From: Ligilactobacillus sp900765635
GTDB lineage: Bacteria; Bacillota; Bacilli; Lactobacillales; Lactobacillaceae
Length of the DNA stretch: 64,000 nucleotides
Reading direction: 5' to 3'
Assembly (NCBI RefSeq): GCF_949152225.1
Contig: NZ_CASCJC010000001.1
Location: 1,116,001 to 1,180,000, forward strand
Shown in pieces: positions 7,969 through 18,021 of the stretch (position 1 is its first letter; each line of letters opens with the position of its first letter). The position numbers and the translations under genes are program-made. Under the pieces are notes generated by a model. That model saw only the letters and a program-made list of their open reading frames with translations. It was not told the origin of the DNA and searched no databases.

Positions 7969-9918
7969 TTAATCTTCACGACTATATGTTTCAATGTCAT
8001 GATTTAAAACTTGCATAAACTCATCAAACGTCATTGTTTCAGTCTTTTCTTGACCATACCGACGTACTGCCACAGTGTTATTAGCTACTTCTTGATCACC
8101 AACAACTAAAGTATATGGCACTTTATTTACTTGAGCTTGACGAATCTTGTAACCCATCTTTTCGTTACGATCATCGATACTTACACGATATTGATGGACT
8201 ACTAAACGGTCACGTAAGCTCTTAGCGTAGTCAAAATGTAATTCATTTTTAACTGGAATAATTTCAACTTGTTTTGGTGCTAACCAAGTTGGAAAGGCCC
8301 CTTTGTACATTTCTGTCAAATAAGCTGTGAAACGTTCCATCGTTGAAATCACACCACGATGGATCATCACTGGACGATGTTCTTGACCATCTGCACCGAT
8401 ATAGTGCAAATCGAAGCGTTCTGGTAACAAGAAGTCTAATTGAATAGTTGAAAGTGTTTCTTCTCCACCTAAAGCAGTCTTTGTTTGAACGTCTAATTTA
8501 GGACCGTAAAAGGCAGCCTCACCTTCTGCTTCAAAGTATTCTAAGCCCATGTCATCCATAGCTTTCTTTAACATACTTTGAGATTTTTCCCACATTTCAT
8601 CATCGTCAAAATATTTTTCAGTATTTTGCGGATCACGATAACTCAAACGGAAACGATAATCAGTAATATTGAAATCATGATACACGTCAACCATCAATTG
8701 CAAAATTTTCTTAAATTCATCTTCAATTTGATCAAGTGTCACAAAAGTATGACCATCATTTAAAGTCATTTCACGTACACGTGATAAACCTGTTAGCGCA
8801 CCAGACTTTTCATAGCGATGCATCATCCCTAATTCGGCTAAGCGTAATGGTAATTCACGGTATGAACGTTTATGATGCTTGTAAACCTGAATATGTGATG
8901 GACAGTTCATTGGACGTAATTCCAACAATTCCCCGTCACCCATATCCATTGGTGGAAACATATCATCACGATAATGATCCCAGTGACCAGATTGTTTATA
9001 CAAGTTAACATTAGCCAAGATTGGAGTATAAACATGATCATACCCTGAGCTAACTTCCTTGTCGATAATATAACGTTCTAAAATACGACGAATTGTTGCC
9101 CCATTTGGCATCCAATATGGTAAACCAGCTCCTACAGATGGATCAACAAAGAATAAATCTAAATCATTACCAATCACACGATGATCACGTTCATGTGCTT
9201 CTTTTTGACGTTGTAATTCATCATCTAAATCTTTTTGTTTAAAGAAAGCTGTCCCGTAAATACGTTGTAACATTGGATTACTTGAAGCACCTTTCCAGTA
9301 AGCTCCTGCTACAGAAAGCAATTGGAAGACTTTGATTTGACCAGTAGAAGAAAGTTGTGCTCCTTCTGATAAATCAATAAAATCACCTTGCTTGTACACT
9401 TCAACTTGACCGTTATTAGCAGCTGCTATATCTTTAACCAATTCTTCTTGATATTTATCACCAGCAACTAATTCTAAGGCTTGTTGTTCAGTATAAACTA
9501 AACGTTCGATTGGCAAATCAGCCTTGATGATTTCGGCCATTTTTTTGGTGATTTTTTTAAAATCAGCTTCGGCAACTTGCCCTGCTTGATTATCTGTATC
9601 ATAGTAAAAACCATGTTCCGTTACATCACCTTTACCAAAATTCATTTCAGGATACAATTGATGTAAAGCATTCGCTAATACTTGAGCTGCTGTATGCCAT
9701 AAAACAACCAATGCATCTTGTGAATCTTTAGTAACAATTTGAATTGCTCCATCTTCATTTAATGGTTGATTATAATCAACTAATTTATCATTAAATTTAC
9801 CAGCTACTGCTTTTTTAGCTAAACTAATACTGATTGATTCAGCAATCTCTTTAACTGTAACACCAGCCGCAAATTCTTTCACTGCTCCATCAGGAAACGT
9901 GATTTTAATTTGTGTCAT
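7969..9918 (-). CDS. thrS: Threonine--tRNA ligase
   Basis: ThrRS charges tRNA-Thr and edits mischarged serine. The 649-residue protein has an N-terminal TGS domain (TQIKITFPDGAVKEF), the editing domain, the class II catalytic core (LELRPMNCPSHIQVYKHHKRSYRELPLR) and a C-terminal anticodon-binding domain. I chose the ATG at 9916-9918 after a GGAGGG site. The reading frame stays open for 59 more codons upstream, but that stretch is the T-box leader, not protein. Expression should respond to uncharged tRNA-Thr. Confidence 0.97.
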   Translation of the reverse strand: MTQIKITFPDGAVKEFAAGVTVKEIAESISISLAKKAVAGKFNDKLVDYNQPLNEDGAIQIVTKDSQDALVVLWHTAAQVLANALHQLYPEMNFGKGDVTEHGFYYDTDNQAGQVAEADFKKITKKMAEIIKADLPIERLVYTEQQALELVAGDKYQEELVKDIAAANNGQVEVYKQGDFIDLSEGAQLSSTGQIKVFQLLSVAGAYWKGASSNPMLQRIYGTAFFKQKDLDDELQRQKEAHERDHRVIGNDLDLFFVDPSVGAGLPYWMPNGATIRRILERYIIDKEVSSGYDHVYTPILANVNLYKQSGHWDHYRDDMFPPMDMGDGELLELRPMNCPSHIQVYKHHKRSYRELPLRLAELGMMHRYEKSGALTGLSRVREMTLNDGHTFVTLDQIEDEFKKILQLMVDVYHDFNITDYRFRLSYRDPQNTEKYFDDDEMWEKSQSMLKKAMDDMGLEYFEAEGEAAFYGPKLDVQTKTALGGEETLSTIQLDFLLPERFDLHYIGADGQEHRPVMIHRGVISTMERFTAYLTEMYKGAFPTWLAPKQVEIIPVKNELHFDYAKSLRDRLVVHQYRVSIDDRNEKMGYKIRQAQVNKVPYTLVVGDQEVANNTVAVRRYGQEKTETMTFDEFMQVLNHDIETYSRED

Positions 9919-9934
9919 GTTTGACCCTCCTAAA

Positions 9935-10163
9935 TAAAATAAAAAGCCCCTAGCACAAAATGTACTAGGGACGTTCATTAACGTGGTTCCACCCAAATTT
10001 AAGCCTAGTCTAAGACTAAACTCCTCAAGTCTGCTGTTAACGGAAGCAATCCGTCCTAACTTTTCATTAGGCTGTAAATGAAAGTGGTAAGTCATTATTT
10101 TAAGAAGCTTTCAGTCAAGGCTTCTTTCCCTGCAAGAATGACCGTTTGTCTTTCACATGATTT
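9935..10163 (-). promoter_or_regulatory. T-box riboswitch upstream of thrS
   Basis: The minus strand has the T-box core GGGTGGAACCACG at 9982-9994, followed by a terminator stem (CCCTAGTACA with TGTGCTAGGG, 9948-9970) and a T run just before the thrS ribosome binding site. Upstream, a stem pairs minus-strand GGTCATT (10137-10143) with AATGACT (10090-10096). Immediately after it comes ACC (10086-10088), a threonine codon in the expected place of the specifier. A likely promoter is TTGCAA (10193-10198) and TAAATT (10169-10174), 18 bases apart. Confidence 0.92.
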
Positions 10164-10214
10164 AGTTTAATTTAAACACTATCTATCATTTTTTGCAAGA
10201 GTTATCTGCCATTT

Positions 10215-11159
10215 TCATGAATTTCGCCAATTTTTTCCAATCATTGCACACTCATCAGCTAAAAATTTAATACGTTCCATCAATCTTTGGGCCTTCAATG
10301 GTTCTGAGATATCCCGATTATTAACCTCTAATGCTTGTTGTAACTCGTCTAATGAAAGGTTTGACGTAAAAAACGTTGGCAACTCTTGTTCCATGCGTGC
10401 TTGCAAAACAATTGCCAAACATTCATCGCGTACCCAATTACTTGTTTCAATTGAACCAATCTCATCAAAAATTAAAATTGGAACATCACATAATTCATTT
10501 AACAATTGGGTCGTTTGCCCATTGTTAATTGCATCTTTCATTTTTCTGACAAATTCAGGATAATACACTATTAAAGATGAATATCCTCGTATTGCTAACT
10601 CATTAGCTAAAGTAGTCATGAAAAAAGTCTTTCCAGTCCCAAAACTACCGTACAAATATAAACCTTTATGAAATTCATAAGGTTTTTCAATGTAATGATT
10701 CAAAAAGTCCATCATTTTTGCAAAAACTATTGATCTACTTGGATTATTATCATTTGTCGTAATATCTTTAAATCTCACTAATTTATTATGCTTAGGAGTT
10801 CGATTATTAAAAAAGCGGATTCTTTTTTTAATCTCTAGTTGACGTTGCTTTTCTAAAAACTCCGCAGTTGGCGTATAAACAACTTCTATTCTTTGATTAT
10901 TTAAAACTAAGCTAGGTGTATATCCTGGTGTCATCGTTGCTTGGCCTTGAGCAAGTTGATTTTTTACTAATACAAACTCATATAACTTACTTTCACCACG
11001 TTTAATGATTTCTGGAGTAAGCTGGGCTTGATTATCCTTTAAAAAAGCTTTTACATCACTGTCAGGCCATACCTTTTTTTGCATGATCTCAATGTATTTT
11101 TCAGTTAAATTTGTTTCATTTTCTAAGTACCCATTAATTTTATTTAGCAATGTCAACAC
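10215..11159 (-). CDS. dnaI: Primosomal protein DnaI (helicase loader)
   Basis: DnaI is an AAA+ protein that loads the replicative helicase DnaC onto DNA with DnaB and DnaD. The 314-residue protein has an N-terminal helicase-binding region, then an ATPase domain with Walker A GSFGTGKT (171-178) and Walker B PILIFDEIGS (227-236). It follows dnaB by eight bases, the standard dnaB-dnaI pair of Firmicutes, and is followed by the thrS leader. An AAGAGGTG ribosome binding site precedes the start. Confidence 0.95.
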   Translation of the reverse strand: MLTLLNKINGYLENETNLTEKYIEIMQKKVWPDSDVKAFLKDNQAQLTPEIIKRGESKLYEFVLVKNQLAQGQATMTPGYTPSLVLNNQRIEVVYTPTAEFLEKQRQLEIKKRIRFFNNRTPKHNKLVRFKDITTNDNNPSRSIVFAKMMDFLNHYIEKPYEFHKGLYLYGSFGTGKTFFMTTLANELAIRGYSSLIVYYPEFVRKMKDAINNGQTTQLLNELCDVPILIFDEIGSIETSNWVRDECLAIVLQARMEQELPTFFTSNLSLDELQQALEVNNRDISEPLKAQRLMERIKFLADECAMIGKNWRNS

Positions 11160-11167
11160 CTCTTTTC

Positions 11168-12454
11168 TTATTCATCTAAACGTCTTAGTTTTTCAGCTAG
11201 TTCAGCACTGCTAGGCACATTTTCTTGTTCAATTTTAATAGATTCTGGATTTGTAGCCCACTTTGGTAATTTTCCTTTTTGACGAACAGTCTTTTTAAAC
11301 GACACCGGCGTCTTAGTTTGTGCGATCTTTGCATAAAAATCTTGTACCTTGTTCATTGCTTGTTGGGCTGTCATAATGTTATTAGCCTTCATATCCGCAA
11401 TAATCTTAGTGAAATATTTTTCATTGAGAACACTATATTCTTGGTTAATAATTGCATAATGAATAACAATATTAACAACTTCAGCAGGAACCATTTTCAA
11501 GGCATTTTCAAGTAACTTAACCTCTTGAGAGCTAGCACTCTTATTTCTAATAATTTGTAAAAACATTACTGGTCGATAATACCTACATGCTTTAAGCAAT
11601 TCTTGATTTTCATTATTTGATATATTTTGACTCTGTTTGACTTCAGCATTCATTACCGTTTCATCGGTAACTTTTAATTGCCAATCATATTGCTCTTGAA
11701 TTCTTTTTTCAAAGCCAGCCCAATCAATGTCGTTATCTTGAATCGACCATGAAGCTTCTAGTAACGAAACAAGCTGCTGCTCTGTCAGACCATATAAAGC
11801 CTTTAATAAAGATAAACGTTCAATTTTCGCTAAAACGACTTCATCTAAAACAAAAGAATTCTTCACCAAATCATAAAAAAATTCTTTATCAAAATCTCCA
11901 ACTATTTTGGGAAACTCAACTTGCGCTGTTTCTTCGGTCTGTGGCGCTTTTAGATTTTGTTGAAGTTGTTGTGGAGCCAACGAAAAGACATCAAGCAAAT
12001 TACAACTGACTTCTGTCAAACCTTTTTCAACCGACTTAACAGTAACAAACTTATCTACCAAACACTGATACTGCTGTTCTCCTACAAATTGTAGTAATAA
12101 TAAACGTAACATATCCTCTTTAAAAAATTGAGTCGGGGTCAATGGCTTTTGAAGTTCATAAACATAATAATTAGTTCCTTGCTTAGCATAAAATGTACGT
12201 AATAATCCTAAAGCTTCTAATTTTCTTTTAGCATCATAAAAAGCTTGCAATCCACATCCTAAAAGCATTTCTAAGTCAGATACTTTCATAATTGGTTGTT
12301 CTTTTTCTTGTGCTAAATCCCCGATTAAAGCATATAAACTAAATCCCACCGGTTCCATTAACGGTTGATATAAACGCAAAACGAACTGCAAATCTTGATA
12401 CGTTATCGGGGCAACGCTTTGCAACATCACTGTATCTTTAGGTGAAATTTTCAT
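11168..12454 (-). CDS. dnaB: Replication initiation/membrane attachment protein DnaB
   Basis: This is the Gram-positive DnaB, a helicase co-loader distinct from the E. coli helicase of the same name. The 428-residue protein starts MKISPKDTVMLQSVAPITYQDLQFVLRLYQPLMEP, matching the family's N-terminal winged-helix domain. The C-terminal half carries a DnaB/DnaD DDBH2-like region around NIMTAQQAMNKVQDFY. It lies between nrdR and dnaI, as in lactobacilli and Bacillus, so the three are probably one operon. Confidence 0.93.
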   Translation of the reverse strand: MKISPKDTVMLQSVAPITYQDLQFVLRLYQPLMEPVGFSLYALIGDLAQEKEQPIMKVSDLEMLLGCGLQAFYDAKRKLEALGLLRTFYAKQGTNYYVYELQKPLTPTQFFKEDMLRLLLLQFVGEQQYQCLVDKFVTVKSVEKGLTEVSCNLLDVFSLAPQQLQQNLKAPQTEETAQVEFPKIVGDFDKEFFYDLVKNSFVLDEVVLAKIERLSLLKALYGLTEQQLVSLLEASWSIQDNDIDWAGFEKRIQEQYDWQLKVTDETVMNAEVKQSQNISNNENQELLKACRYYRPVMFLQIIRNKSASSQEVKLLENALKMVPAEVVNIVIHYAIINQEYSVLNEKYFTKIIADMKANNIMTAQQAMNKVQDFYAKIAQTKTPVSFKKTVRQKGKLPKWATNPESIKIEQENVPSSAELAEKLRRLDE

Positions 12455-12473
12455 TTTGATTACTCCTACTTAG

Positions 12474-12944
12474 CTATTTTTTACCATCTTTTAATAATTC
12501 ATTTAATTCAGTCGCAAATGCTTTCATATCTTTAAACTCGCGGTAAACACTAGCAAAACGAATATAAGCAATATCATCAATCTGGGCTAATTCATCCATA
12601 ACATACTTACCAATCAATTGACTGGCTATCTCGTTGCCACCTAAATTACGAATTTTCTTTTCCACAAGCTCTACAACTTCATTTATTTTATCCATTCCGA
12701 TTTGACGTTTTTGAGATGCGCGAACAATCCCTTTACGAATCTTTTCTCTGTCAAATTCTTCACGTGTACCATCTTTTTTGATTACTAATAGTGGGGTTAC
12801 TTCAATGCGTTCAAAAGTTGTAAATCTATGACCACAGTTTTCACATTCACGCCGTCTTCTAATAACTTGACCATTATCCGCCGAGCGACTATCAATTACT
12901 CGTGAACTACCGCACTGACATTGAGGACATTTCATTTTTTTCAC
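12474..12944 (-). CDS. nrdR: Transcriptional repressor NrdR
   Basis: NrdR is an ATP-cone regulator of ribonucleotide reductase genes. The 156-residue protein has the N-terminal zinc ribbon (C6, C9, C34, C37) followed by the ATP-cone domain (VIKKDGTREEFDREKIRKGI onward). The sequence RSADNGQVIRRRREC is highly characteristic. It sits directly upstream of dnaB, the usual Firmicute arrangement linking dNTP supply with replication initiation. The start follows a GAGGTG site. Confidence 0.97.
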   Translation of the reverse strand: MKKMKCPQCQCGSSRVIDSRSADNGQVIRRRRECENCGHRFTTFERIEVTPLLVIKKDGTREEFDREKIRKGIVRASQKRQIGMDKINEVVELVEKKIRNLGGNEIASQLIGKYVMDELAQIDDIAYIRFASVYREFKDMKAFATELNELLKDGKK

Positions 12945-12983
12945 CTCGGTTATTTAAAACTTACCTATAATATTTATTATAAC

Positions 12984-13586
12984 CTATTTTATCAAATTCT
13001 TTAAGTCTAGCCATTTTTGAACCGCCAAACAAGTCTTTGACGGTTGTTGACTACTGTCGATGACAACATCTGCTAATTTTCTCTTTTGTTCATCTGGCAT
13101 TTGACTTGCTATGCGTTGTCTAGCTTGTTGCATCGTCAAATTATCTCGTTTCATTACTCTTTGAATCTGTAACTTTTCAGGAATTGTTAGTACCATCACT
13201 GAATCACAAAGTTGTTGATAGTTATTTTCAAACAATAAAGGTATATCTAAGACAAGCAATCTAACATCTCTTTTTTTAGCTTCTGCAATTTCTTGCAAAA
13301 ATAATGCATGTATCAAAGGACCCGTTATCTGATTTAACTGTTTTAATTTGGCTGCATCGGCAAAAACTAGTTGGCCTAATTTTTGTCGATTTAGTGTTAA
13401 ATCCGCAGATAACACTTCATTTCCAAACACTGCTATGATTTCTTGCCAACCTTTTGTTTTGGGCTTAACAACTTCTCTAGCAAGTAAGTCAGCATCAATA
13501 ATTTGAGCTCCTTTAGTTTTTAAATATGCACTAACAGTTGATTTACCCGTGGCTATACCACCAGTCAATCCTAAAATATAAGTCAT
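12984..13586 (-). CDS. coaE: Dephospho-CoA kinase
   Basis: CoaE phosphorylates the 3' hydroxyl of dephospho-CoA, the last step of coenzyme A synthesis. The 200-residue protein begins MTYILGLTGGIATGKST, with the P-loop GGIATGKS near residues 9-16, and has the LLVLDIPLLFE motif. An open frame extends nine codons further upstream into mutM, but I chose the ATG that overlaps the mutM stop as ATGA, since AAGGTGAG gives a ribosome binding site there. The polA-mutM-coaE order is common in lactobacilli. Confidence 0.96.
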   Translation of the reverse strand: MTYILGLTGGIATGKSTVSAYLKTKGAQIIDADLLAREVVKPKTKGWQEIIAVFGNEVLSADLTLNRQKLGQLVFADAAKLKQLNQITGPLIHALFLQEIAEAKKRDVRLLVLDIPLLFENNYQQLCDSVMVLTIPEKLQIQRVMKRDNLTMQQARQRIASQMPDEQKRKLADVVIDSSQQPSKTCLAVQKWLDLKNLIK

Positions 13587-14413
13587 CGACTCACCTTCTG
13601 ACATTTTGGACAAAAATGTGTTCCACGTTGACCAACAACGATTTTTTCAATCTTTGTTTGACAACGTTCACATGGTTGTCCTTTTTTACCATAAACATGT
13701 AAATTAAATTGAAACATTCCACTGTGCTCAAATGCATCAGTATACGAGCGAATTGTTGTCCCACCGGCTTGAACAGCTAAAGCTAATTCTTCAATGATAT
13801 TAGCATGTAAAACTTTAGCCTGCGCAAAAGTAATCTTATTACATAAAGTTTGCGGATGAATCTTACTCATCCATAAAACTTCATCAACATAAATATTTCC
13901 CAGACCCGCAACTAAACTTTGATCAAGTAAAGCAGTCTTAATGACTTTCTTTTTCCCTTGTAACGCTTGATAAAAATCTTTAACCTTAAAATCAGGTAAA
14001 ACCGGTTCAGGTCCTAATTTACATAAACTTGTCGTGGATTCCTCTTGACCAGTTATAACTAGCTGCATTCTACCAAATTTGCGAACATCGTTGTAGCAAA
14101 GTTTTTGACCATTATCTAGCTCAAAAACAACATGCGTATGTTTTTTTGGCTCTTGTTTACTTGGCAAAACAAAATACTTACCTTCCATACGCAAATGTGA
14201 AATCATCGTTAGGTTATTCGAAAATCTAAAAAGTAAATATTTTCCTCTTCGATCAATCTTTTCAATCACTTGTCCGACTAATTTTTCGCAAAATTCAGTA
14301 GTATCTCCAATAATGATCTTAGGATAAAAGATTTCAACTTTAGTAATTTTAGTTCCTAGGACCAATTTTTCTAAACCTGCACGGACCGTTTGAACCTCTG
14401 GTAATTCTGGCAT
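13583..14413 (-). CDS. mutM: Formamidopyrimidine-DNA glycosylase (Fpg/MutM)
   Basis: MutM removes 8-oxoguanine and ring-opened purines and nicks the abasic site. The 276-residue protein starts with the catalytic MPELPEVQTVRAGLE (Pro2 is the nucleophile after Met removal) and ends with the zinc finger (CERC...CPKC, near residues 244-273). The H2TH region includes LLDQSLVAGLGNIYVDEVLW. It lies between polA and coaE and is translationally coupled to coaE through an ATGA overlap. Confidence 0.97.
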   Translation of the reverse strand: MPELPEVQTVRAGLEKLVLGTKITKVEIFYPKIIIGDTTEFCEKLVGQVIEKIDRRGKYLLFRFSNNLTMISHLRMEGKYFVLPSKQEPKKHTHVVFELDNGQKLCYNDVRKFGRMQLVITGQEESTTSLCKLGPEPVLPDFKVKDFYQALQGKKKVIKTALLDQSLVAGLGNIYVDEVLWMSKIHPQTLCNKITFAQAKVLHANIIEELALAVQAGGTTIRSYTDAFEHSGMFQFNLHVYGKKGQPCERCQTKIEKIVVGQRGTHFCPKCQKVSR

Positions 14414-14456
14414 AATTCAATCTACTATAAAAATATAGCTTTTCCTTTCATCAAAT

Positions 14457-17129
14457 CTATTTAGTATCAAACCACGTTAATCCATGGGCACTTTCAACCT
14501 TTAATGGAACTGCTAATTCAACTGCAGAATCCATAATCTTAGGTACAAGTTGTTCTAAAATTGCAATTTCTTCTTTAGGCGCTTCAAAAATCAGCTCATC
14601 ATGAACTTGAAGTAACATCCTGGCTTGTAAGCCTTCTTTTTTTAAAGCTTTTTGCATTTTTATCATTGCAACTTTAATAATATCAGCTGCACTACCTTGA
14701 ATTGGCGTATTCATTGCAGTTCTTTGTGCAAATGAGCGCAAATTAAAGTTTTTAGCATTAATATCTGGCAGATAGCGACGCCGCTTGAATATCGTTTCAA
14801 CATAACCTTGCTCTTGCGCTTTGGCAACAATTTCTTGCATGTAACAATGAACTCCTGGAAAAGCTTCAAAATAAGTTTGAATGAATTCTTTTGCTTTTTT
14901 ACGCGTTGTTCCTATGCTTTGTGCTAAACCAAAATCACTAATCCCATAAACAATCCCAAAATTAACGGCTTTGGCTTGACGTCTCATATCTGCAGTCACT
15001 TGTGTTGGATCACTTAAACCAAAAACACTCATCGCCGTATTAGCATGGATATCTAAATCATTTTTAAAAGCTTGTTGCATATTTTCATCACCTGAGATAT
15101 GCGCTAATACGCGTAACTCAATTTGAGAATAATCAGATGCAAATATTTCCCAACCTGGCTTACTTGCAACAAAAGCTTGTCTAATCTTACGTCCTTCTTC
15201 TAAGCGAATCGGAATATTTTGTAAATTAGGATCAACAGAAGATAAACGTCCCGTGGCAGTTAAAGTTTGTGTATATCTTGTATGCACCTTACTATCTTTT
15301 TTAAAGATTACCTTTAACAACCCTTCAATATACGTCGATTGCAATTTAGCAAGTTGCCGATAACTTAAAATATCGTCTACAATCGGAGCCATTGGACGTA
15401 GTTGTTCTAAAACATCTACTGAAGTAGAATAACCCGTTTTGGTCTTTTTAATGACTGGCAACTGAAGTTTTTCAAATAAAATTACTCCTAATTGCTTAGG
15501 CGAATTCAAATTAAATTCCTCGCCTGCTTGACAATAAATGTCTTCTTCTAGTTGTGTCAAACGTTGTTTAAATTCCTCTTGCATTGTCAAAAGACGTTCT
15601 TGATCAACCTTAATACCTGCAATTTCCATTTCTGCTAAGACTAAAGCTAATGGACGTTCAATCGTCAGATATAAGTCTTCTTGACAATTGCTTCGTAATT
15701 TTTCTTGCAAGGAAGGTTTGAGTTGTGCAATGGTATTGGTTTTACGTACTAAATGTTGTAAGAATATCTCATCTTCAACTGGAATTTGTCGTTTAGCCCC
15801 TTTACCATAAACTTCTTCATCACTTGGCATTTGGTGATAATCATGTTGTAATGCTAGTTTACCCAAGTCATTATCGTTATCACTAGTATCTAATAAATAC
15901 GATACTAATAACAAATCAAAGTCCAAGCCTTGCATTTGAATATCTAGTCGTCTCAAACCAACATAGGTTCTTTTAGCATCAAACAAATCAATTTTGATTA
16001 CTGGATCTTCTAACAAACCTTTAATTGCTGGATTTTGCAACAATTCACAATTTCGACTAGCATAGTGCTTCGCGCCTACTTCAAAAGCAAAACCTAAAAA
16101 AAGAGCTGTATGATAATTATCATTATCCATTTCTAAATGAAAACTAAGCTTTTGAGTTTTCTTAGCATCTTCAATTAACTCAAAAACATTTTCTTCAGTC
16201 AGTAAAGTATATGCGATATCTGCTAATTGTTCTTGTGTTTGTAAATCTAATTGTGTTTGACCCAAAAGTTGCTCTAAAAAGCGTTTAAAATCTAATTCTT
16301 GATACAAAGTTACTAATGCGTTTTGATCTGGTCTAGTTAAGAGTAAATCTGCAACTTCAATTGTAATTGGAGCATCTTGACGAATCGTTGCTAAATCTTT
16401 ACACAAATAAGCTATCTCTTGTTCAGCCACCAAGTTATCTTTCATCTTTGATTTTTTTAATTCATCGATGTGTTCATAGATTCCTTCAACACTTCCAAAT
16501 TGACTCAATAATTTCACTGCTGTTTTTTCGCCAATTTTAGTCACACCCGGATAGTTATCTGAACTATCACCAACTAAAGCTTTCATGTCGATGATTTGTT
16601 GTGGCTCTAAGCCGTATTTTTCGCGCACGTGTTGTGGCGTGTATTCTTCGATTTCACTGACTCCTTTTTGCGTTACTGCAACTGTTATCTTATCGGTCAC
16701 TAGCTGAGTTAGATCACGATCTCCAGTTACAATTACTACTTCATATCCAGCATCTTGTCCTTGCTTAGCTAATGTTCCAATAATATCATCTGCTTCATAA
16801 TTGACCAGTTCATAATACTTAATTCCATACGCTTCTAATAATTTGCGCAAATATGGTAATTGTTCTAATAACTCGGTCGGTGTCTTAGCTCTTTGTCCTT
16901 TATAATCTGCAAATTTTTCGGTTCTAAAAGTTGTTTTACCCGCATCAAATGCAACCATTACATGTGTTGGCTTAAAGTCTGCTAAAATCTTATCTAACAT
17001 ATTTTTAAAAGCATAGATTGCGTTTGTGTGTAATCCATCATGATTTACAAATCGATCTAATGAACTATATAATGCGTAAAAAGCACGAAAAGCCACACTA
17101 TTCCCATCGATTAAAACTAGTTTTTCCAT
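14457..17129 (-). CDS. polA: DNA polymerase I
   Basis: PolA fills repair gaps and removes RNA primers. The 890-residue protein has the 5'-3' exonuclease domain (MEKLVLIDGNSVAFRAFYAL at the start), a middle domain and the family A polymerase domain (motif A near ASDYSQIELRVLAHIS, the RRQAKAVNFGIVYG O-helix, and QVHDELIFE). The middle domain reads FHLEMDNDNY where proofreading enzymes have the DxE exonuclease motif, so the 3'-5' activity is probably absent, as in Bacillus. Two adjacent ATGs follow a GAGGAG site and I took the second. Confidence 0.97.
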   Translation of the reverse strand: MEKLVLIDGNSVAFRAFYALYSSLDRFVNHDGLHTNAIYAFKNMLDKILADFKPTHVMVAFDAGKTTFRTEKFADYKGQRAKTPTELLEQLPYLRKLLEAYGIKYYELVNYEADDIIGTLAKQGQDAGYEVVIVTGDRDLTQLVTDKITVAVTQKGVSEIEEYTPQHVREKYGLEPQQIIDMKALVGDSSDNYPGVTKIGEKTAVKLLSQFGSVEGIYEHIDELKKSKMKDNLVAEQEIAYLCKDLATIRQDAPITIEVADLLLTRPDQNALVTLYQELDFKRFLEQLLGQTQLDLQTQEQLADIAYTLLTEENVFELIEDAKKTQKLSFHLEMDNDNYHTALFLGFAFEVGAKHYASRNCELLQNPAIKGLLEDPVIKIDLFDAKRTYVGLRRLDIQMQGLDFDLLLVSYLLDTSDNDNDLGKLALQHDYHQMPSDEEVYGKGAKRQIPVEDEIFLQHLVRKTNTIAQLKPSLQEKLRSNCQEDLYLTIERPLALVLAEMEIAGIKVDQERLLTMQEEFKQRLTQLEEDIYCQAGEEFNLNSPKQLGVILFEKLQLPVIKKTKTGYSTSVDVLEQLRPMAPIVDDILSYRQLAKLQSTYIEGLLKVIFKKDSKVHTRYTQTLTATGRLSSVDPNLQNIPIRLEEGRKIRQAFVASKPGWEIFASDYSQIELRVLAHISGDENMQQAFKNDLDIHANTAMSVFGLSDPTQVTADMRRQAKAVNFGIVYGISDFGLAQSIGTTRKKAKEFIQTYFEAFPGVHCYMQEIVAKAQEQGYVETIFKRRRYLPDINAKNFNLRSFAQRTAMNTPIQGSAADIIKVAMIKMQKALKKEGLQARMLLQVHDELIFEAPKEEIAILEQLVPKIMDSAVELAVPLKVESAHGLTWFDTK

Positions 17130-17249
17130 CATTTTTCTCCTCAAATTTCCATTATTAACTTAATAATATTCTAACAAATATTTGTCCAAAACAAAAACCG
17201 ATAGTCTAAGATTATAAATCTTTTAATGCTCCCCCAACTTATTATTTTG

Positions 17250-17286
17250 CATTCAAAAATCCCCCAAGTACTAACACTTGGGGGAT
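17250..17286 (-). terminator. Terminator of BAX-inhibitor-like gene
   Basis: The minus strand has CCCCCAAGTG, a short loop and TACTTGGGGG followed by ATTTTTG. It lies 13-50 bases after the stop of the membrane protein gene and before polA. Confidence 0.8.
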
Positions 17287-17298
17287 TAAATTCTAATA

Positions 17299-18000
17299 TT
17301 AATCTTTGCTATTTCCCATACCAAAAATTTGAAGTAAGTATAAGAAAATATTAACAAAGTCTAAATAAAGTTGTAATGCACCCATCAAAGCAAGATTTGT
17401 TGGGTTAATTTGACTACCATATTGCAAATACATTTGACGGAATTTTTGTGAATCCCATGCTGTTAAAGCACTAAAGATAATAACTCCGATAAACGAAAAG
17501 ACATAGGTAATTGCTGAACTTTGCAGGAATAAATTGATTAAGCTAACAATTACTAACGCAATCAATGCAGCCATTGCTTGGCGCCCAATTCCTGAAAGAT
17601 CTTTTTTAGTCGTTGTCCCAAAAGCTGCTAACACTACAAAGACTACCGCTGCTGAAACAAAGGCCATCGTAATGTCTTGAGCAGTATAAACTAATAATAC
17701 AACTCCAAAAAACAATCCTTCAATTGCCGCAAATAAAAATAGTGTCAACATACTTAAAGCAGGATTACGATCCGCTTTAAACGACATTGAAATCGCTAAG
17801 CCCATTTGCACTACTAATAATAGTAACATCGCAAATTTATTTTGCACGAAAAACGCAAAAACACTTTGATAAAAAACAGTCACGCTTAACCAGGCAACCA
17901 AAGCTGAAACACCTACTGCTGCAGCCATAAAACCATACATCTTACCTAAAAAATTATTTAATCCCACCTGTGTCTGGGGCTCATAAATATTATTATTCAT
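17299..18000 (-). CDS. BAX inhibitor-1/YccA family membrane protein
   Basis: This 233-residue protein has seven predicted membrane segments separated by short loops, and a C-terminal segment ending AWDSQKFRQMYLQYGSQINPTNLALMGALQLYLDFVNIFLYLLQIFG, characteristic of the BAX inhibitor-1 superfamily. Bacterial members such as Bacillus YetJ are pH-sensitive calcium leak channels. Whether this one transports calcium is inference. It lies 21 bases after a MaoC-like gene and has its own terminator, so the two probably form a small operon. Confidence 0.93.
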   Translation of the reverse strand: MNNNIYEPQTQVGLNNFLGKMYGFMAAAVGVSALVAWLSVTVFYQSVFAFFVQNKFAMLLLLVVQMGLAISMSFKADRNPALSMLTLFLFAAIEGLFFGVVLLVYTAQDITMAFVSAAVVFVVLAAFGTTTKKDLSGIGRQAMAALIALVIVSLINLFLQSSAITYVFSFIGVIIFSALTAWDSQKFRQMYLQYGSQINPTNLALMGALQLYLDFVNIFLYLLQIFGMGNSKD

Positions 18001-18021
18001 ATTTTTCTTCCTTTCTTTTGC

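Noticed and set aside
9919..10095. N-terminal extension of thrS by 59 codons
   Set aside because: The open frame is an accident of the T-box leader. The ATG at 9918 has the ribosome binding site and matches the family N-terminus.
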